A DNA stretch of 64,000 nt, taken from contig NZ_AP022614.1 in NCBI RefSeq assembly GCF_010730575.1, forward strand, positions 5,518,001-5,582,000, written 5' to 3'. The DNA comes from Mycobacterium parmense (GTDB lineage: Bacteria; Actinomycetota; Actinomycetes; Mycobacteriales; Mycobacteriaceae). This document shows, in pieces, positions 8,468 through 16,827 of the stretch (its first letter is position 1; each line of letters opens with the position of its first letter). The notes below the pieces were generated by a model. It saw only the letters and a list, made by a program, of their open reading frames with translations, did no database searches and was not told where the DNA came from. Made by a program: the position numbers and the translations under genes.

Positions 8468-9586
8468 GTGGAGGTGCGTGAATTTCGCGGCGGGGTGCGG
8501 CGCTGGATCGACGAGGTCGGGGAGTCGCTGGTTCCTGCGCTAGAGGACCAGAGCGTCCAGGCCCAGCTGAATCACCAGCGCCGAGTGCAGAGGTTGTTGT
8601 TCGATGCCGGTTGGATGCGCTGGGGATGGCCGGCGCGGATCGGTGGCCTGGGGGGTTCGCCCCTCCTGCGCGCTGTCCTCGGTGAGGAGCTGATCAGCCG
8701 AGCGTTGGTACACACCACGTCGTGGTCGATGCACGAAGTGCTCGGGCCGGCGGTCGCCGAGTTCGGCCGGCCCGAACTCGTCGAGGACATCTTCCCGCGG
8801 CTGTTGCGCGGCGAGGAGTTCTGGTGTCAGGGGTTCTCCGAGCCCGACGCCGGTAGCGACCTGGGATCGATGCGCACGACTGCGCGTCCTCACGGTGACG
8901 GCTGGGTCATCAACGGCGAAAAACTGTGGACCAGCTGGGCTCACCACGCCACCCGGTGCGTCGTGCTGGCCCGCACCGGCGGCGCCGGGTCGCGCGGCAT
9001 CAGCGCCTTTCTGGTGGATATGGACACACCGGGGGTGACTGCGAGCCCACTGGAAACGATGGCCGGCGTGGACGAATTCTGCTCGACGTCGTTCGTCGAC
9101 GTCGAGGTTCCGGAGGGGCGCCTGCTCGGTGAGGTCGACGCCGGCTGGCGGGTCGCACAGTTCATCTTGTCCTGTGAACGTGGCCCCATCTTCTGGCAGC
9201 GCGGCGCCTGGCTCGCCCACCACCTCGGCCTGCTCTTGGACGCAGCGGGCGGCGGATCGTCCGCGGCGGCGCTCGGCGAGGCCTATCAACTGTTGTGGGC
9301 CTTTCGGGCCACCTCGAAGACCACGCAGGACCGCATCGCTGGGGGTGAGCTGCCCGGCGCCGAAGCCTCGGTGGACAAGATCATGATTGCCGCCGCCGAT
9401 CAGGCCGTGTTCGATGTGGCGCGTGATCTGCTGGGGGGCGAAATAGAAACCGGTGACACCGCGCGCAGCCGCACGTGGCGCCGTGAGTGGGCCTACTCGC
9501 GTGCGGCCACCATCTACGGGGGCACCAGTGAGATTCAGAAAGACATCGTGGCGTCCCGGCTGCTCGGATTGCCGAGAAGCGCGTGA
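8468..9586 (+). CDS. Acyl-CoA dehydrogenase (first of a pair)
   Basis: A 372-residue FAD acyl-CoA dehydrogenase that would put an alpha-beta double bond into an acyl-CoA. Motifs are CQGFSEPDAGSDLGSM (about 118) and GWVINGEKLWTSWAHHA (flavin domain). The C-terminus reads IYGGTSEIQKDIVASRLLGL. The MCAD-type Glu before GT in the C-terminal motif is Gly here. An alternative Glu is present in LSCERGP, where isovaleryl-type enzymes keep their base. GTG at 8468 follows GGGAG. Its stop overlaps the next ACAD start by 4 nt (GTGA), suggesting a heteromeric enzyme. Confidence 0.9.
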   Translation: MEVREFRGGVRRWIDEVGESLVPALEDQSVQAQLNHQRRVQRLLFDAGWMRWGWPARIGGLGGSPLLRAVLGEELISRALVHTTSWSMHEVLGPAVAEFGRPELVEDIFPRLLRGEEFWCQGFSEPDAGSDLGSMRTTARPHGDGWVINGEKLWTSWAHHATRCVVLARTGGAGSRGISAFLVDMDTPGVTASPLETMAGVDEFCSTSFVDVEVPEGRLLGEVDAGWRVAQFILSCERGPIFWQRGAWLAHHLGLLLDAAGGGSSAAALGEAYQLLWAFRATSKTTQDRIAGGELPGAEASVDKIMIAAADQAVFDVARDLLGGEIETGDTARSRTWRREWAYSRAATIYGGTSEIQKDIVASRLLGLPRSA

Positions 9587-10578
9587 CTGAAGCCCACACC
9601 ATCGACGCCGCGGAGCGGACGCTGATGGCGGCGACGCTGCGCGGCCTGGCCGAAGAGCTCGATGGGGAGGAACTGGCGCAGGCACTCCGCGCGTTCGGGT
9701 TCGCCGACCTGTTGGCGGAGGCGCCTCGGGACGCGGTGTCGGCGCTGTTCACCGCGCTCGGTCGGGCCGGATCGATGTCGACGTCGCTGCAAGATGTCCT
9801 GCTGCAACCCATGGCCGAATACCTGCCGGCGGCGGCGACAGAATGCAACGTCGTCCTGCCGGGCATCGGAGCCGAACTTGCCGGCGAGTCCGACGGCGCG
9901 CTTGTGGCGGTGCGCGGCCTGGTCATCGGGGCGCGCCCGGTCCCGACGTACCTGGCGCCGGTCGCGATCCGCGGTGAGCTGGGCTGGATCGGCCTGCAGG
10001 AGTCCTCGGGGATCTCGACGCGACGCGTCGACGGTCTCGATCCGGCGTTGCCGATGACCGAAGTCACCGGCGTCGACGTGCCGCCCGATGTGATCCTGGC
10101 AGGCAAGCAGGCCGCTGTGGCCTGGGATGCGGTGGCGACGGCGGGCCGGCTGGCACTGGGATACCAGATCATCGGGGCAGTCGGGCGGATGATCGACCTT
10201 GCCGTCGACCATGCCTGCAGCCGAGTGCAATTCGGCCGGCCCATCGGCTCCTTTCAAGCGGTTCGCACTCGGCTGGCCGACGCACACGTCGCCCGCGAGG
10301 GCGCCGCCGCGGCCCTCGCATTGGCCTGGGACGCGGACGACGCCGTTTTGGCAGGCCTGCTGGCGAAATCGTTGGCCGGGCGTGCGGGCCGAATCGCCGC
10401 CTCCCAGTGCCAGCAGGTGCTGGCCGGCATCGGCTTCACAGCCGAGCACCCCTTCCACCGCTTCCTGGCCCGCGTGCTGGTGCTGGATTCGGTGCTGGGT
10501 TCGGCGAGCGAACTGCCCACGGTGATCGGTGCCCGGCTGATTTCGGCGGGGACGATCCCCCGGCTGGTCGACCTGTGA
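9583..10578 (+). CDS. Acyl-CoA dehydrogenase-like protein (second of a pair)
   Basis: A 331-residue, shortened and divergent ACAD-fold protein. The C-terminal four-helix domain is clear (QIIGAVGRMIDLAVDHACS followed by QFGRPIGSFQAV, about 195-225, keeping the FAD-contacting Arg/Gln region). The N-terminal and beta domains are poorly conserved, and no YxGTxE motif is left at the end. Mycobacterial steroid ACADs such as ChsE1-ChsE2 are alpha2beta2 heterotetramers with one degenerate partner. The GTGA overlap with the preceding ACAD fits that arrangement. Partner role is inferred. Confidence 0.82.
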   Translation: MTEAHTIDAAERTLMAATLRGLAEELDGEELAQALRAFGFADLLAEAPRDAVSALFTALGRAGSMSTSLQDVLLQPMAEYLPAAATECNVVLPGIGAELAGESDGALVAVRGLVIGARPVPTYLAPVAIRGELGWIGLQESSGISTRRVDGLDPALPMTEVTGVDVPPDVILAGKQAAVAWDAVATAGRLALGYQIIGAVGRMIDLAVDHACSRVQFGRPIGSFQAVRTRLADAHVAREGAAAALALAWDADDAVLAGLLAKSLAGRAGRIAASQCQQVLAGIGFTAEHPFHRFLARVLVLDSVLGSASELPTVIGARLISAGTIPRLVDL

Positions 10579-11387
10579 CCGGCGGCGATCCGTCCTGCAC
10601 GGAGGCGCATCCGGCCGTTGTCGTGGACCGTGTCGGGCAGGTGGCGCGCGTGACCCTGGCCCGCCCCGACAAGGCCAACGCGATCGACGCCGAGATCACC
10701 GATGCCCTGCTCAACGCGGTCTCGGCGCTGCGCGATGACCCAGACGTGCGCGCAATGGTGCTGACCGGTCAGGGCAACGCGTTCAGCGCAGGCGGGGACT
10801 TCGAGACCATCCGCGCGATGCGCGATGACCGCCAGCTGCGCGACACCGTGCTGGCTGCCCACCAGGAGCTGTTCTGGGTTCTGACGCGCCTGCCGTTTCC
10901 CACCGTCGCCGCCGTCAATGGCGCCGCGGTCGGCGCCGGCGTCACGGTGGCGCTGTTGTGCGATCTGGTCGTGATGGCCGAAGACGCCTTCCTCAGCGAC
11001 CCGCGGGTCTCGCTCGGGCTGCTCGACGGCGCAGGGGGGTTCGTGCTGTGGCCGTTGCTGACCAGTCTGTCCGCCGCCAAGGAACATCTACTGCTGGGAG
11101 ACCGGGTCAGCGGCACGGAAGCCCATCGCCTGGGGCTGGCTAATCGTGCGGTGCCCGCATCCGACGTGTTGGGGGAGGCGATGCAACTAGCCAAACGCCT
11201 CGCCGCGCTCCCGCGGCACGCCGTCCAGCAGACGCGCCAGCTGCTGAATTTCCACATCGATCGGGTCGCCGCGCTGCTGCCGCATTGCGCCCGCGCCGAA
11301 AGCGAGTGTTTCGACACCGAGGAGCATCGCTTGCTGCTGGAGCGGCTGAGTGCCAGGGCGGCGGCCAAGTCTTCGGGGACCCCCTAA
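10575..11387 (+). CDS. Enoyl-CoA hydratase/isomerase family protein
   Basis: A 270-residue crotonase-fold protein. It begins near AVVVDRVGQVARVTLARP. Oxyanion-hole segments are GNAFSAGGDFE (about 67) and VNGAAVGAGVTVALLCDLVVMAED (about 110-135), and LSDPRVSLGLLDGAGGF carries one acidic residue where hydratases have Glu/Asp. GTG at 10575 overlaps the previous stop by 4 nt; the open frame upstream lies inside the ACAD gene. Expected to hydrate or otherwise rework the enoyl-CoA made by the ACAD pair. Confidence 0.9.
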   Translation: MTGGDPSCTEAHPAVVVDRVGQVARVTLARPDKANAIDAEITDALLNAVSALRDDPDVRAMVLTGQGNAFSAGGDFETIRAMRDDRQLRDTVLAAHQELFWVLTRLPFPTVAAVNGAAVGAGVTVALLCDLVVMAEDAFLSDPRVSLGLLDGAGGFVLWPLLTSLSAAKEHLLLGDRVSGTEAHRLGLANRAVPASDVLGEAMQLAKRLAALPRHAVQQTRQLLNFHIDRVAALLPHCARAESECFDTEEHRLLLERLSARAAAKSSGTP

Positions 11388-12136
11388 TGGGCACCGAAAC
11401 TCGGGTCGCGCTCGTCACCGGCGGAACCCGGGGGATAGGTCGTGCCATCACCGATCGGCTGACGCGATCCGGTGTCACGGTGGCCGCGGCGTACGCCCAG
11501 GACGTCGCCGCTGCACAGGCGGTGCGTGACGACGGTGCCAGGCGCGGCGCCACCGTCACCCTGCATCAGGCTGACGTCGGGCAGCCGGCTTCCTGTCAGA
11601 GCCTGGTCGGCGAGGTTCTCGAGCAGCATGGGCGGCTGGATTACCTGGTCAACAACGCCGGGATGGTCAACGAGCAACGCCTCAGCGAGATCAGCCACGA
11701 GGACTGGCACCGCCAGGTCGCGGTGAATCTGTCGTCGGCGTTCTTCGTCAGCCAGGCCGCTTTGGCGCACATGACTCAGCAGCGTTTTGGGCGGGTGGTC
11801 AACATCGGCTCGGTTACGGCGCTACTGGGCAGCCCAGTGCAGGTCGCGTATGGCGCTGCCAAAGGCGGAATCGTCGGCTTGACTCGATCCTGCGCTCGCG
11901 CTGTGGCCCGCAAGGGCATCACCGTGAATTGCGTGATTCCTGGCAGCTTCGACACCGACATGTCGGCCCAGCTGCTGTACACCGACCGGGATGCGGTCAC
12001 GTCGATGATCCCGGTTGGACGCTGGGGTCGTCCCGAGGAGCTGGCGCACGCGGTCGTGTTTCTGCTTGACGACCTCGCGTCCTATATGACCGGTGCGGTC
12101 CTGACCGTTGACGGCGGAATGAGCATGGGCGGATGA
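11387..12136 (+). CDS. FabG-like SDR (3-oxoacyl-CoA/ACP reductase family)
   Basis: A 249-residue classical SDR closely matching FabG. It has ALVTGGTRGIGRAI (about 8-21), NNAGM (about 87), NIGSVTALLGSPVQVAYGAAKGGIVGLTRS (Ser, Tyr and Lys of the catalytic set), VIPGSFDTDM, and a C-terminal TGAVLTVDGGMSMGG. ATG at 11387 shares one base with the preceding stop (TAATG). In this operon it probably oxidises a 3-hydroxyacyl-CoA after hydration, though the reverse reduction is equally possible. Confidence 0.9.
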   Translation: MGTETRVALVTGGTRGIGRAITDRLTRSGVTVAAAYAQDVAAAQAVRDDGARRGATVTLHQADVGQPASCQSLVGEVLEQHGRLDYLVNNAGMVNEQRLSEISHEDWHRQVAVNLSSAFFVSQAALAHMTQQRFGRVVNIGSVTALLGSPVQVAYGAAKGGIVGLTRSCARAVARKGITVNCVIPGSFDTDMSAQLLYTDRDAVTSMIPVGRWGRPEELAHAVVFLLDDLASYMTGAVLTVDGGMSMGG

Positions 12137-13773
12137 GGAACCGAACGCGACTCACTGCGACCAACATCGTGGCGCCACCGGTGGCCCCGGAACGCCTCGC
12201 GGAATACCGAAGCTTCGGCTATGTCAGCGACCAGACGATCTCTGCGTCGGTTGTCCGCGCCGCCCGCCAGTGGGGCTCACACCCGGCCATCATCGAAGGG
12301 GGCCATCAGCTGACCTACCAGGAGCTGCTCGAGGTGGTCGAACGCGCTGCGGCGTGGCTGGGCGCAGCGGGCGTCGGGCCCGGTGACGTGGTCTGCTGGC
12401 AGACGCCGAACTGGTGGGAAGCGCACGTGCTGGGTCTGGCGGTCTGGCATGCCGGGGCGGTGAGCTGCCCGATCGCCCCGTTCTACCGGGAACATGAGCT
12501 TCGCCAGGTCATCGGGCAGGTGCGGCCGGCCGCAGTGGTGACAGCAGAGACGTTTCGCGGGTTCCCTCACGCCGAAGCGTTCGACGACCTGCTCGTGGGG
12601 GCTGGTCTCGGCGACGTCGCCCGGGTCGTGCTGCGGGGAACCCGGCCGGGCTGGTCGCCGTTCGACGTGGTCGTGTCGCACAGTCGCTGCCAAGATTTCG
12701 CCTCCGTCGGAGCCGATGATCCGTGCCTGATCCTCTTCACTTCTGGGACGACTTCGGGTGCCAAGGCCGCCGTGCATTCGTCGCGCACGTTGCTCGCCGA
12801 AACCCGCCAGCTCGCCGGCGCGTGGGGCCTGTCCTGGGAGGACGTCGCCTACATGGCTGCCCCGTTGCAGCACATCACCGGTGTGCTCAATGCGATGACC
12901 ATCCCGCTGCTGGTCGGCGCCTCCGCGGTGCTGGCCGACCGCTGGGAAGCCGACGTCGCGGTGTCCGACATCATGCGTCACCGGGTGACCTATTCGGCCG
13001 GGGCGACGGTGTTCCTCCAGGAATTGACCGACGCCGCCCGCGCCGCCCACGTGCACCTGCCGTTGCGGATGTTCGCCTGCGGCGGCTCGGCGGTGCCTCG
13101 CGCCGTGATGGAACGCAGCGAAGAACAGGGGATCCCGGCCGCACGCGTCTACGGCATGACCGAGCTTCCGACCGTGACGGTGATGAATCGCGCCCACCCA
13201 TTCGAGCTGCGCGCGGAGACCGACGGCGCGATCGCCCCGGGGGTGCAGGTCCGGGTCGTCGGGACCGATGGCGAGCGACTGGCCGCGGGCTGCGCCGGCG
13301 AACTGCTGGTGTGCGGGCCCGAGCAGATGCTCGGCTACCTCGATCCTGCTGCCAATCGGGCCGCCCTCGACGACGCGGGCTGGTTCTCCACCGGGGACGT
13401 CGGTGTGGTCGATGCCGCCGGCTTCGTCACCATCACCGGGCGCGTCAAAGACGTGATCAATCGCGGCGGCGAGAAGTTCTCCGCCCGCGACATCGAAGAC
13501 CTGCTCGTCAAACACCCCGCGGTGCGTCACGCCGCGGTGGTGCCCGGACCCGACGCCAGGTTCGGTGAGGTCCCGGTGGCGTTCGTCGTTGTCGATCCGC
13601 CGGGCCAGGTGTCGGCCGACGACCTGTCGCGTCACCTGCACGCGACCGGACTGGCCCGCCAAAAGACTCCCGTCGCATGGCATTTCGTGGACGCTTTGCC
13701 AATGACGCCGTCGGGCAAGGTCAAGAAGTTCGAGCTGGTCGCAATGGCGGGCGCGGTGGAGAGGCTGGGATGA
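12133..13773 (+). CDS. Acyl-CoA synthetase (ANL superfamily AMP-ligase)
   Basis: A 546-residue adenylate-forming ligase that activates a carboxylic acid with ATP and CoA. Signatures: P-loop LILFTSGTTSGAKAAVHS (about 200), YGMTELPTV (about 338), GWFSTGDVGVVD (about 416), the hinge GRVKDVINRGGEKFSARDIE, and the catalytic Lys in PSGKVKK near the end. ATG at 12133 overlaps the SDR stop (ATGA). It supplies the likely entry step of the operon, placing a CoA thioester on the growth substrate. Confidence 0.93.
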   Translation: MRNRTRLTATNIVAPPVAPERLAEYRSFGYVSDQTISASVVRAARQWGSHPAIIEGGHQLTYQELLEVVERAAAWLGAAGVGPGDVVCWQTPNWWEAHVLGLAVWHAGAVSCPIAPFYREHELRQVIGQVRPAAVVTAETFRGFPHAEAFDDLLVGAGLGDVARVVLRGTRPGWSPFDVVVSHSRCQDFASVGADDPCLILFTSGTTSGAKAAVHSSRTLLAETRQLAGAWGLSWEDVAYMAAPLQHITGVLNAMTIPLLVGASAVLADRWEADVAVSDIMRHRVTYSAGATVFLQELTDAARAAHVHLPLRMFACGGSAVPRAVMERSEEQGIPAARVYGMTELPTVTVMNRAHPFELRAETDGAIAPGVQVRVVGTDGERLAAGCAGELLVCGPEQMLGYLDPAANRAALDDAGWFSTGDVGVVDAAGFVTITGRVKDVINRGGEKFSARDIEDLLVKHPAVRHAAVVPGPDARFGEVPVAFVVVDPPGQVSADDLSRHLHATGLARQKTPVAWHFVDALPMTPSGKVKKFELVAMAGAVERLG

Positions 13774-14594
13774 ATCTCGATCAATTCCGTGCCATGCTCA
13801 CCCTGAGTGACGACCGAGAGGGCCGCACAGTGTTGCCCGTCCCGGACGCGAGCGTCGAGCGGATCTTCGGCGGACAAATCATGGCCCAGCTCATCGCGGC
13901 CGCCGCGCCGCCGGGATCGGCCAAAGCGGTGAAGTCATTGCACATCGCGTTCCCGCGCGCCGGACGCGCCGCCGAGCCGTTGTATCTGGACTTGGAGCGA
14001 ACCTACGACGGGCGCTCGTTGGGGCATCGGCGTGCGGTGGCGTGGCAGGGGCAGGAGGTCGACCGCCGGGTGGTCGCGACCGCGTCGATCCTCGTCGACC
14101 GCGCCGATGATGGATACGACTATCAGTACAGCGCCGCCGCGGCCGGTGATCCGATGGCGGCCAAACCCATTGACTTCGCTGTCATCCCGGGCGAAGCTCG
14201 CTTGATCGGCGAGGGTCTGGATGTCGACGAAGCCAAGGCCGCGGACCTGGGGTTCTGGATGCGCTGCCCAGACTTCACCGATACCGCGCTTGCGCAGCCC
14301 GTCATCGCCTACGTCTCGGACTGGCCACTGATCGGCACCCTGCTCAAAGCGTTGCCCGGGGTCAGCCAGCGCGATGCCCACGTCAGTGTCCAAACCGGTG
14401 TCGTGACCCATTCGGTGTGGTTTCACCATCCGTTCGACGTCTCGGAGTGGCTGCGGGTGCAGATCCACGGCGTGCGACTGGTGGGCGGTCGCGGATTCGG
14501 CACCGGCGAGGTCTACACCCGGTCCGGATCACACGTGGCGTCCTTCGCGCAGGAAAGTGTCATAAGGACCCCACCGAAAGGAATGCAGCCATGA
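13770..14594 (+). CDS. Acyl-CoA thioesterase, TesB-like double hotdog
   Basis: A 274-residue protein with the TesB/ACOT8-like layout of two hotdog halves. The first half has VERIFGGQIMAQLIAAA (about 28-44), LHIAFPRAGRAAEPL and a YDGRSLGHRRAVAWQ strand. The second half (about 170-270) ends SHVASFAQESVIRTPP. It would hydrolyse an acyl-CoA to acid and CoA, perhaps releasing dead-end thioesters. ATG at 13770 overlaps the synthetase stop by 4 nt, and its own stop overlaps the next start, so it belongs to the coupled operon. Confidence 0.88.
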   Translation: MNLDQFRAMLTLSDDREGRTVLPVPDASVERIFGGQIMAQLIAAAAPPGSAKAVKSLHIAFPRAGRAAEPLYLDLERTYDGRSLGHRRAVAWQGQEVDRRVVATASILVDRADDGYDYQYSAAAAGDPMAAKPIDFAVIPGEARLIGEGLDVDEAKAADLGFWMRCPDFTDTALAQPVIAYVSDWPLIGTLLKALPGVSQRDAHVSVQTGVVTHSVWFHHPFDVSEWLRVQIHGVRLVGGRGFGTGEVYTRSGSHVASFAQESVIRTPPKGMQP

Positions 14595-15430
14595 CAGCTC
14601 AACACTTCGTCCGCTATGACGTCGACGACCGGGTTGCGGTCATCACCTTGGACCGCCCCGAGGCCGCCAACGCCCAAACCCCGGGCGTCCTCAAGGACCT
14701 CGACGACGCGTGGCGGCGCGCCGACGAAGATCCCGAGGTCCGGGTCATCGTTTTAGAGACCACCGGCAAGCACTTCTCCGCCGGGCACGACATGTCGGGC
14801 AACGATCCGTCGGCCGACGGGCGCAACCTGCGCCCGCAGCGCAGCGACGGCAAGCTACTCGCGGACACCTACTACGACTGGGAGACCCGCGGCTACCTGG
14901 AGTATGCGAAGCGCTGGCGCGACATCCCCAAGCCGTCCATCGCCGCCGTGCAGGGCAAGTGCATCGCGGCCGGGCTGATGCTGTGCTGGCCATGCGATCT
15001 CATCGTTGCGGCGGACAACGCGCAGTTCTCCGACCCGGTGGGTCTGATGGGGATCATGGGCGTCGAATACCACGCCCACACCTGGGAATTCGGGCCTCGC
15101 AAGGCGAAGGAAATGCTGTTCACCGCCAGTTCGGTGACCGCCGAGGAGGCGCTGCGCTGCGGGATGGTCAACCACGTCGTACCGCTGGACAACCTCCGTT
15201 CGGCCACAATGGATCTCGCCCAGCGCGTCGCGCAGACCGACCCGTGGGCGTTGCGCATGGCCAAACGGGCGGTCAACCACACCCTGGACACGATGGGCTT
15301 CTCGACCGCGATCGCTTCCTGTTTCGATATGCATCACCTCGGCCACACCCGGGCGCTGGCCGCGACCGACGGGCAGACCGTCGTGATGGCCAACCTGGAA
15401 CGGATGAAGGCCGCGGGCCGCACCCCTTGA
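14591..15430 (+). CDS. Enoyl-CoA hydratase/isomerase family protein
   Basis: A 279-residue crotonase-fold enzyme, second in the operon. Motifs: VAVITLDRPEAANAQTP (about 14), GKHFSAGHDMSG (about 58, oxyanion loop), VQGKCIAAGLMLCWPCDLIVAADNAQFSDPVGLMGI. The last stretch has Asp in the position of the second hydratase acid. A long insertion (GRNLRPQRS to GYLEYAKRW) between the two oxyanion segments is typical of mycobacterial EchA paralogues. ATG at 14591 overlaps the thioesterase stop (ATGA). Last gene of the operon; a 94-nt gap without genes follows. Confidence 0.9.
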   Translation: MTAQHFVRYDVDDRVAVITLDRPEAANAQTPGVLKDLDDAWRRADEDPEVRVIVLETTGKHFSAGHDMSGNDPSADGRNLRPQRSDGKLLADTYYDWETRGYLEYAKRWRDIPKPSIAAVQGKCIAAGLMLCWPCDLIVAADNAQFSDPVGLMGIMGVEYHAHTWEFGPRKAKEMLFTASSVTAEEALRCGMVNHVVPLDNLRSATMDLAQRVAQTDPWALRMAKRAVNHTLDTMGFSTAIASCFDMHHLGHTRALAATDGQTVVMANLERMKAAGRTP

Positions 15431-15524
15431 CGTTATTTGTCGCCAAGGCCGCCGCATCGACCTTGAGATAGACCGCGCTCATCATGTGGCCCATGGGGGC
15501 CTTCCGTGCGGGTACGTGAGATCG

Positions 15525-15824
15525 CTAGGCCTCATCGACGGCCGCGAGCACCGTGACGGAGACCGGGTTGGCCAGTAACGAGCTCAGTTGGGCGCGATAG
15601 TCGCGGTAGTGGTCAGTCGTGCGGTGGTGCTCGAGGGCGGCCTGATCGCCATAGCGCTCGATAAGCACCAAGTCGCCGTCGGCGGGCACCTCGTAGAGGT
15701 TGTAGCTGTGGCATCCCGCCTCGGATCGCGTGGGAGCGACCATGCCCTCGAGGAGGGCCTGCAGCTCAGAGCGTTTTTCGGGGAGGGGAACAAATCGGGC
15801 GACAACGCTTACAGGGTGGGACAC
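15525..15824 (-). CDS. Antibiotic biosynthesis monooxygenase (ABM) domain protein
   Basis: A 99-residue single-domain protein of the dimeric alpha-beta barrel ABM family: PVSVVARFVPLPEKRSELQ at the N-terminus, an RSEAGCHSYNLYEV strand, LIERYGDQAALEHHRTTDHY and a C-terminal VSVTVLAAVDEA. Such proteins are small cofactor-independent quinone or heme oxygenases, or stress proteins like YgiN. GTG at 15824 follows AGGAG by six bases, a better start than the upstream in-frame ATG at 15866. It diverges from the GntR gene, so the operator region at 15877 lies at its promoter. Confidence 0.82.
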   Translation of the reverse strand: MSHPVSVVARFVPLPEKRSELQALLEGMVAPTRSEAGCHSYNLYEVPADGDLVLIERYGDQAALEHHRTTDHYRDYRAQLSSLLANPVSVTVLAAVDEA

Positions 15825-15876
15825 GAGCAACTCCTGAAGATGAGGTGACTGAGGTCGCTTTGACAAACGCCTTAGT

Positions 15877-15894
15877 AGACGTTTTAATACGTCT
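15877..15894. promoter_or_regulatory. Perfect palindrome, candidate GntR operator
   Basis: AGACGT-tttaat-ACGTCT is an exact inverted repeat with 6-bp arms and a 6-bp A/T spacer, lying between the divergent ABM and GntR genes. GntR-family proteins usually bind short palindromes at their own promoters, so autoregulation is the natural reading. Confidence 0.65.
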
Positions 15895-16012
15895 TATGAC
15901 GAATGTCAACACCGCGCCGTGTATCTCTACCCGAGGTGGCCCAGACGAGGCGGTGCGCAATGGAAGTGGATACCGGATGGCTCCGGGGTGCGATGTAATA
16001 CGTTTCATGACG
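15885..16012. repeat. 17-bp direct repeat pair at the GntR promoter
   Basis: TAATACGTCTTATGACG (15885-15901) recurs as TAATACGTTTCATGACG (15996-16012) with 15 of 17 bases matching, 111 bp apart. The first copy overlaps the palindrome at 15877-15894 and the second overlaps the proposed GntR start codon at 16007. This arrangement fits two regulator sites allowing looping or roadblock repression. Confidence 0.6.
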
Positions 16013-16819
16013 TCTCACCAGGACTCCCCTCGATTCGACCTCACGGACGCTGACCTGCACGTTTCACGTGGAAGTGTGCCGGCGAGCGTTCAGCTCGCGG
16101 AAATGCTCAAGGCGCAGATCCTGGAACAGCGGCTTCCTGCGGGCAGTCGGCTGCCGACCGAACAAGAGCTGATCGCACGTTCCGGCCTCAGCCGGGTCAC
16201 CGTACGCGCCGCGGTCGGGATCCTCGAGGACGAAGGATGGCTGGTCCGCCGCCAGGGCCTGGGGACATTCGTGGCCGAACCGGTCAAACAGGAGCTGGAG
16301 TCCGGTGTCCGGACCATCGCCGAAGTCCTTGTCAGCCGGGGGGTGACGCCGCGCGTCGAGGTGTTGTCCCATGAAGTCGTCCCAGCACCGGACCGGGTGG
16401 GCGCCACTCTGGGGCGTTCGGAAGTGCTGCGGATCCAGCGGCGCTACACCGAGAACGATCAGCCGATGGCGATCATGACCGCGTACCTGCCGGCGGATCT
16501 GCCCGACGACGCGGTCGAGCCGCTGCTTTCGGCAGAGCCGGCGACCGAGACGACGTACACGATGTGGGAGCAACGACTCGGCGTGCGCATCGGCTCGGCC
16601 ACCCACGAGATTCACGCCGCGGGCGCCTCCCCGGAAATCGCTGCGGCACTGGGGTTGTCGGAAGGCGCACCCGTTCTGGTACTGCGCCGCACCAGTTACA
16701 CCGATAAGGACAAGCCGCTGGAGGTCGTGGTCTTCCACCACCGTCCCGAGCGATACGAATTCTCCGTCACGCTGCCTCGGACGATGCCGGGCCGGCAGGC
16801 CGGGATGACCGAAAGGTAG
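16007..16819 (+). CDS. GntR family transcriptional regulator (HutC/FadR-like with UTRA domain)
   Basis: A 270-residue GntR regulator. The winged helix (about 20-90) contains LAEMLKAQILEQRLPAGSRLPTEQEL and LSRVTVRAAVGILEDEGWLVRRQGLGTFV, both diagnostic. The C-terminal half (about 105-265) matches a UTRA ligand-binding domain of the HutC subfamily, with VLRIQRRYTENDQPMAIM and VLVLRRTSYTDKDKPLEVV. ATG at 16007 gives a normal-length protein; the frame is open back to 15845 but covers the operator. It heads the luciferase-like/transglutaminase/aldehyde dehydrogenase gene set and probably controls it. The effector is unknown. Confidence 0.9.
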   Translation: MTSHQDSPRFDLTDADLHVSRGSVPASVQLAEMLKAQILEQRLPAGSRLPTEQELIARSGLSRVTVRAAVGILEDEGWLVRRQGLGTFVAEPVKQELESGVRTIAEVLVSRGVTPRVEVLSHEVVPAPDRVGATLGRSEVLRIQRRYTENDQPMAIMTAYLPADLPDDAVEPLLSAEPATETTYTMWEQRLGVRIGSATHEIHAAGASPEIAAALGLSEGAPVLVLRRTSYTDKDKPLEVVVFHHRPERYEFSVTLPRTMPGRQAGMTER

Positions 16820-16827
16820 ATAGGCCG

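Noticed and set aside
12277..13683. Minus-strand open frame of 468 codons opposite the acyl-CoA synthetase
   Set aside because: Composition is His/Arg/Gly-rich as expected for antisense frames, and the synthetase on the plus strand is complete.
15273..15494. Minus-strand frame between the last enoyl-CoA hydratase and the ABM gene
   Set aside because: Most of it is antisense to the hydratase; only about 60 bases are free and no ribosome site is visible.
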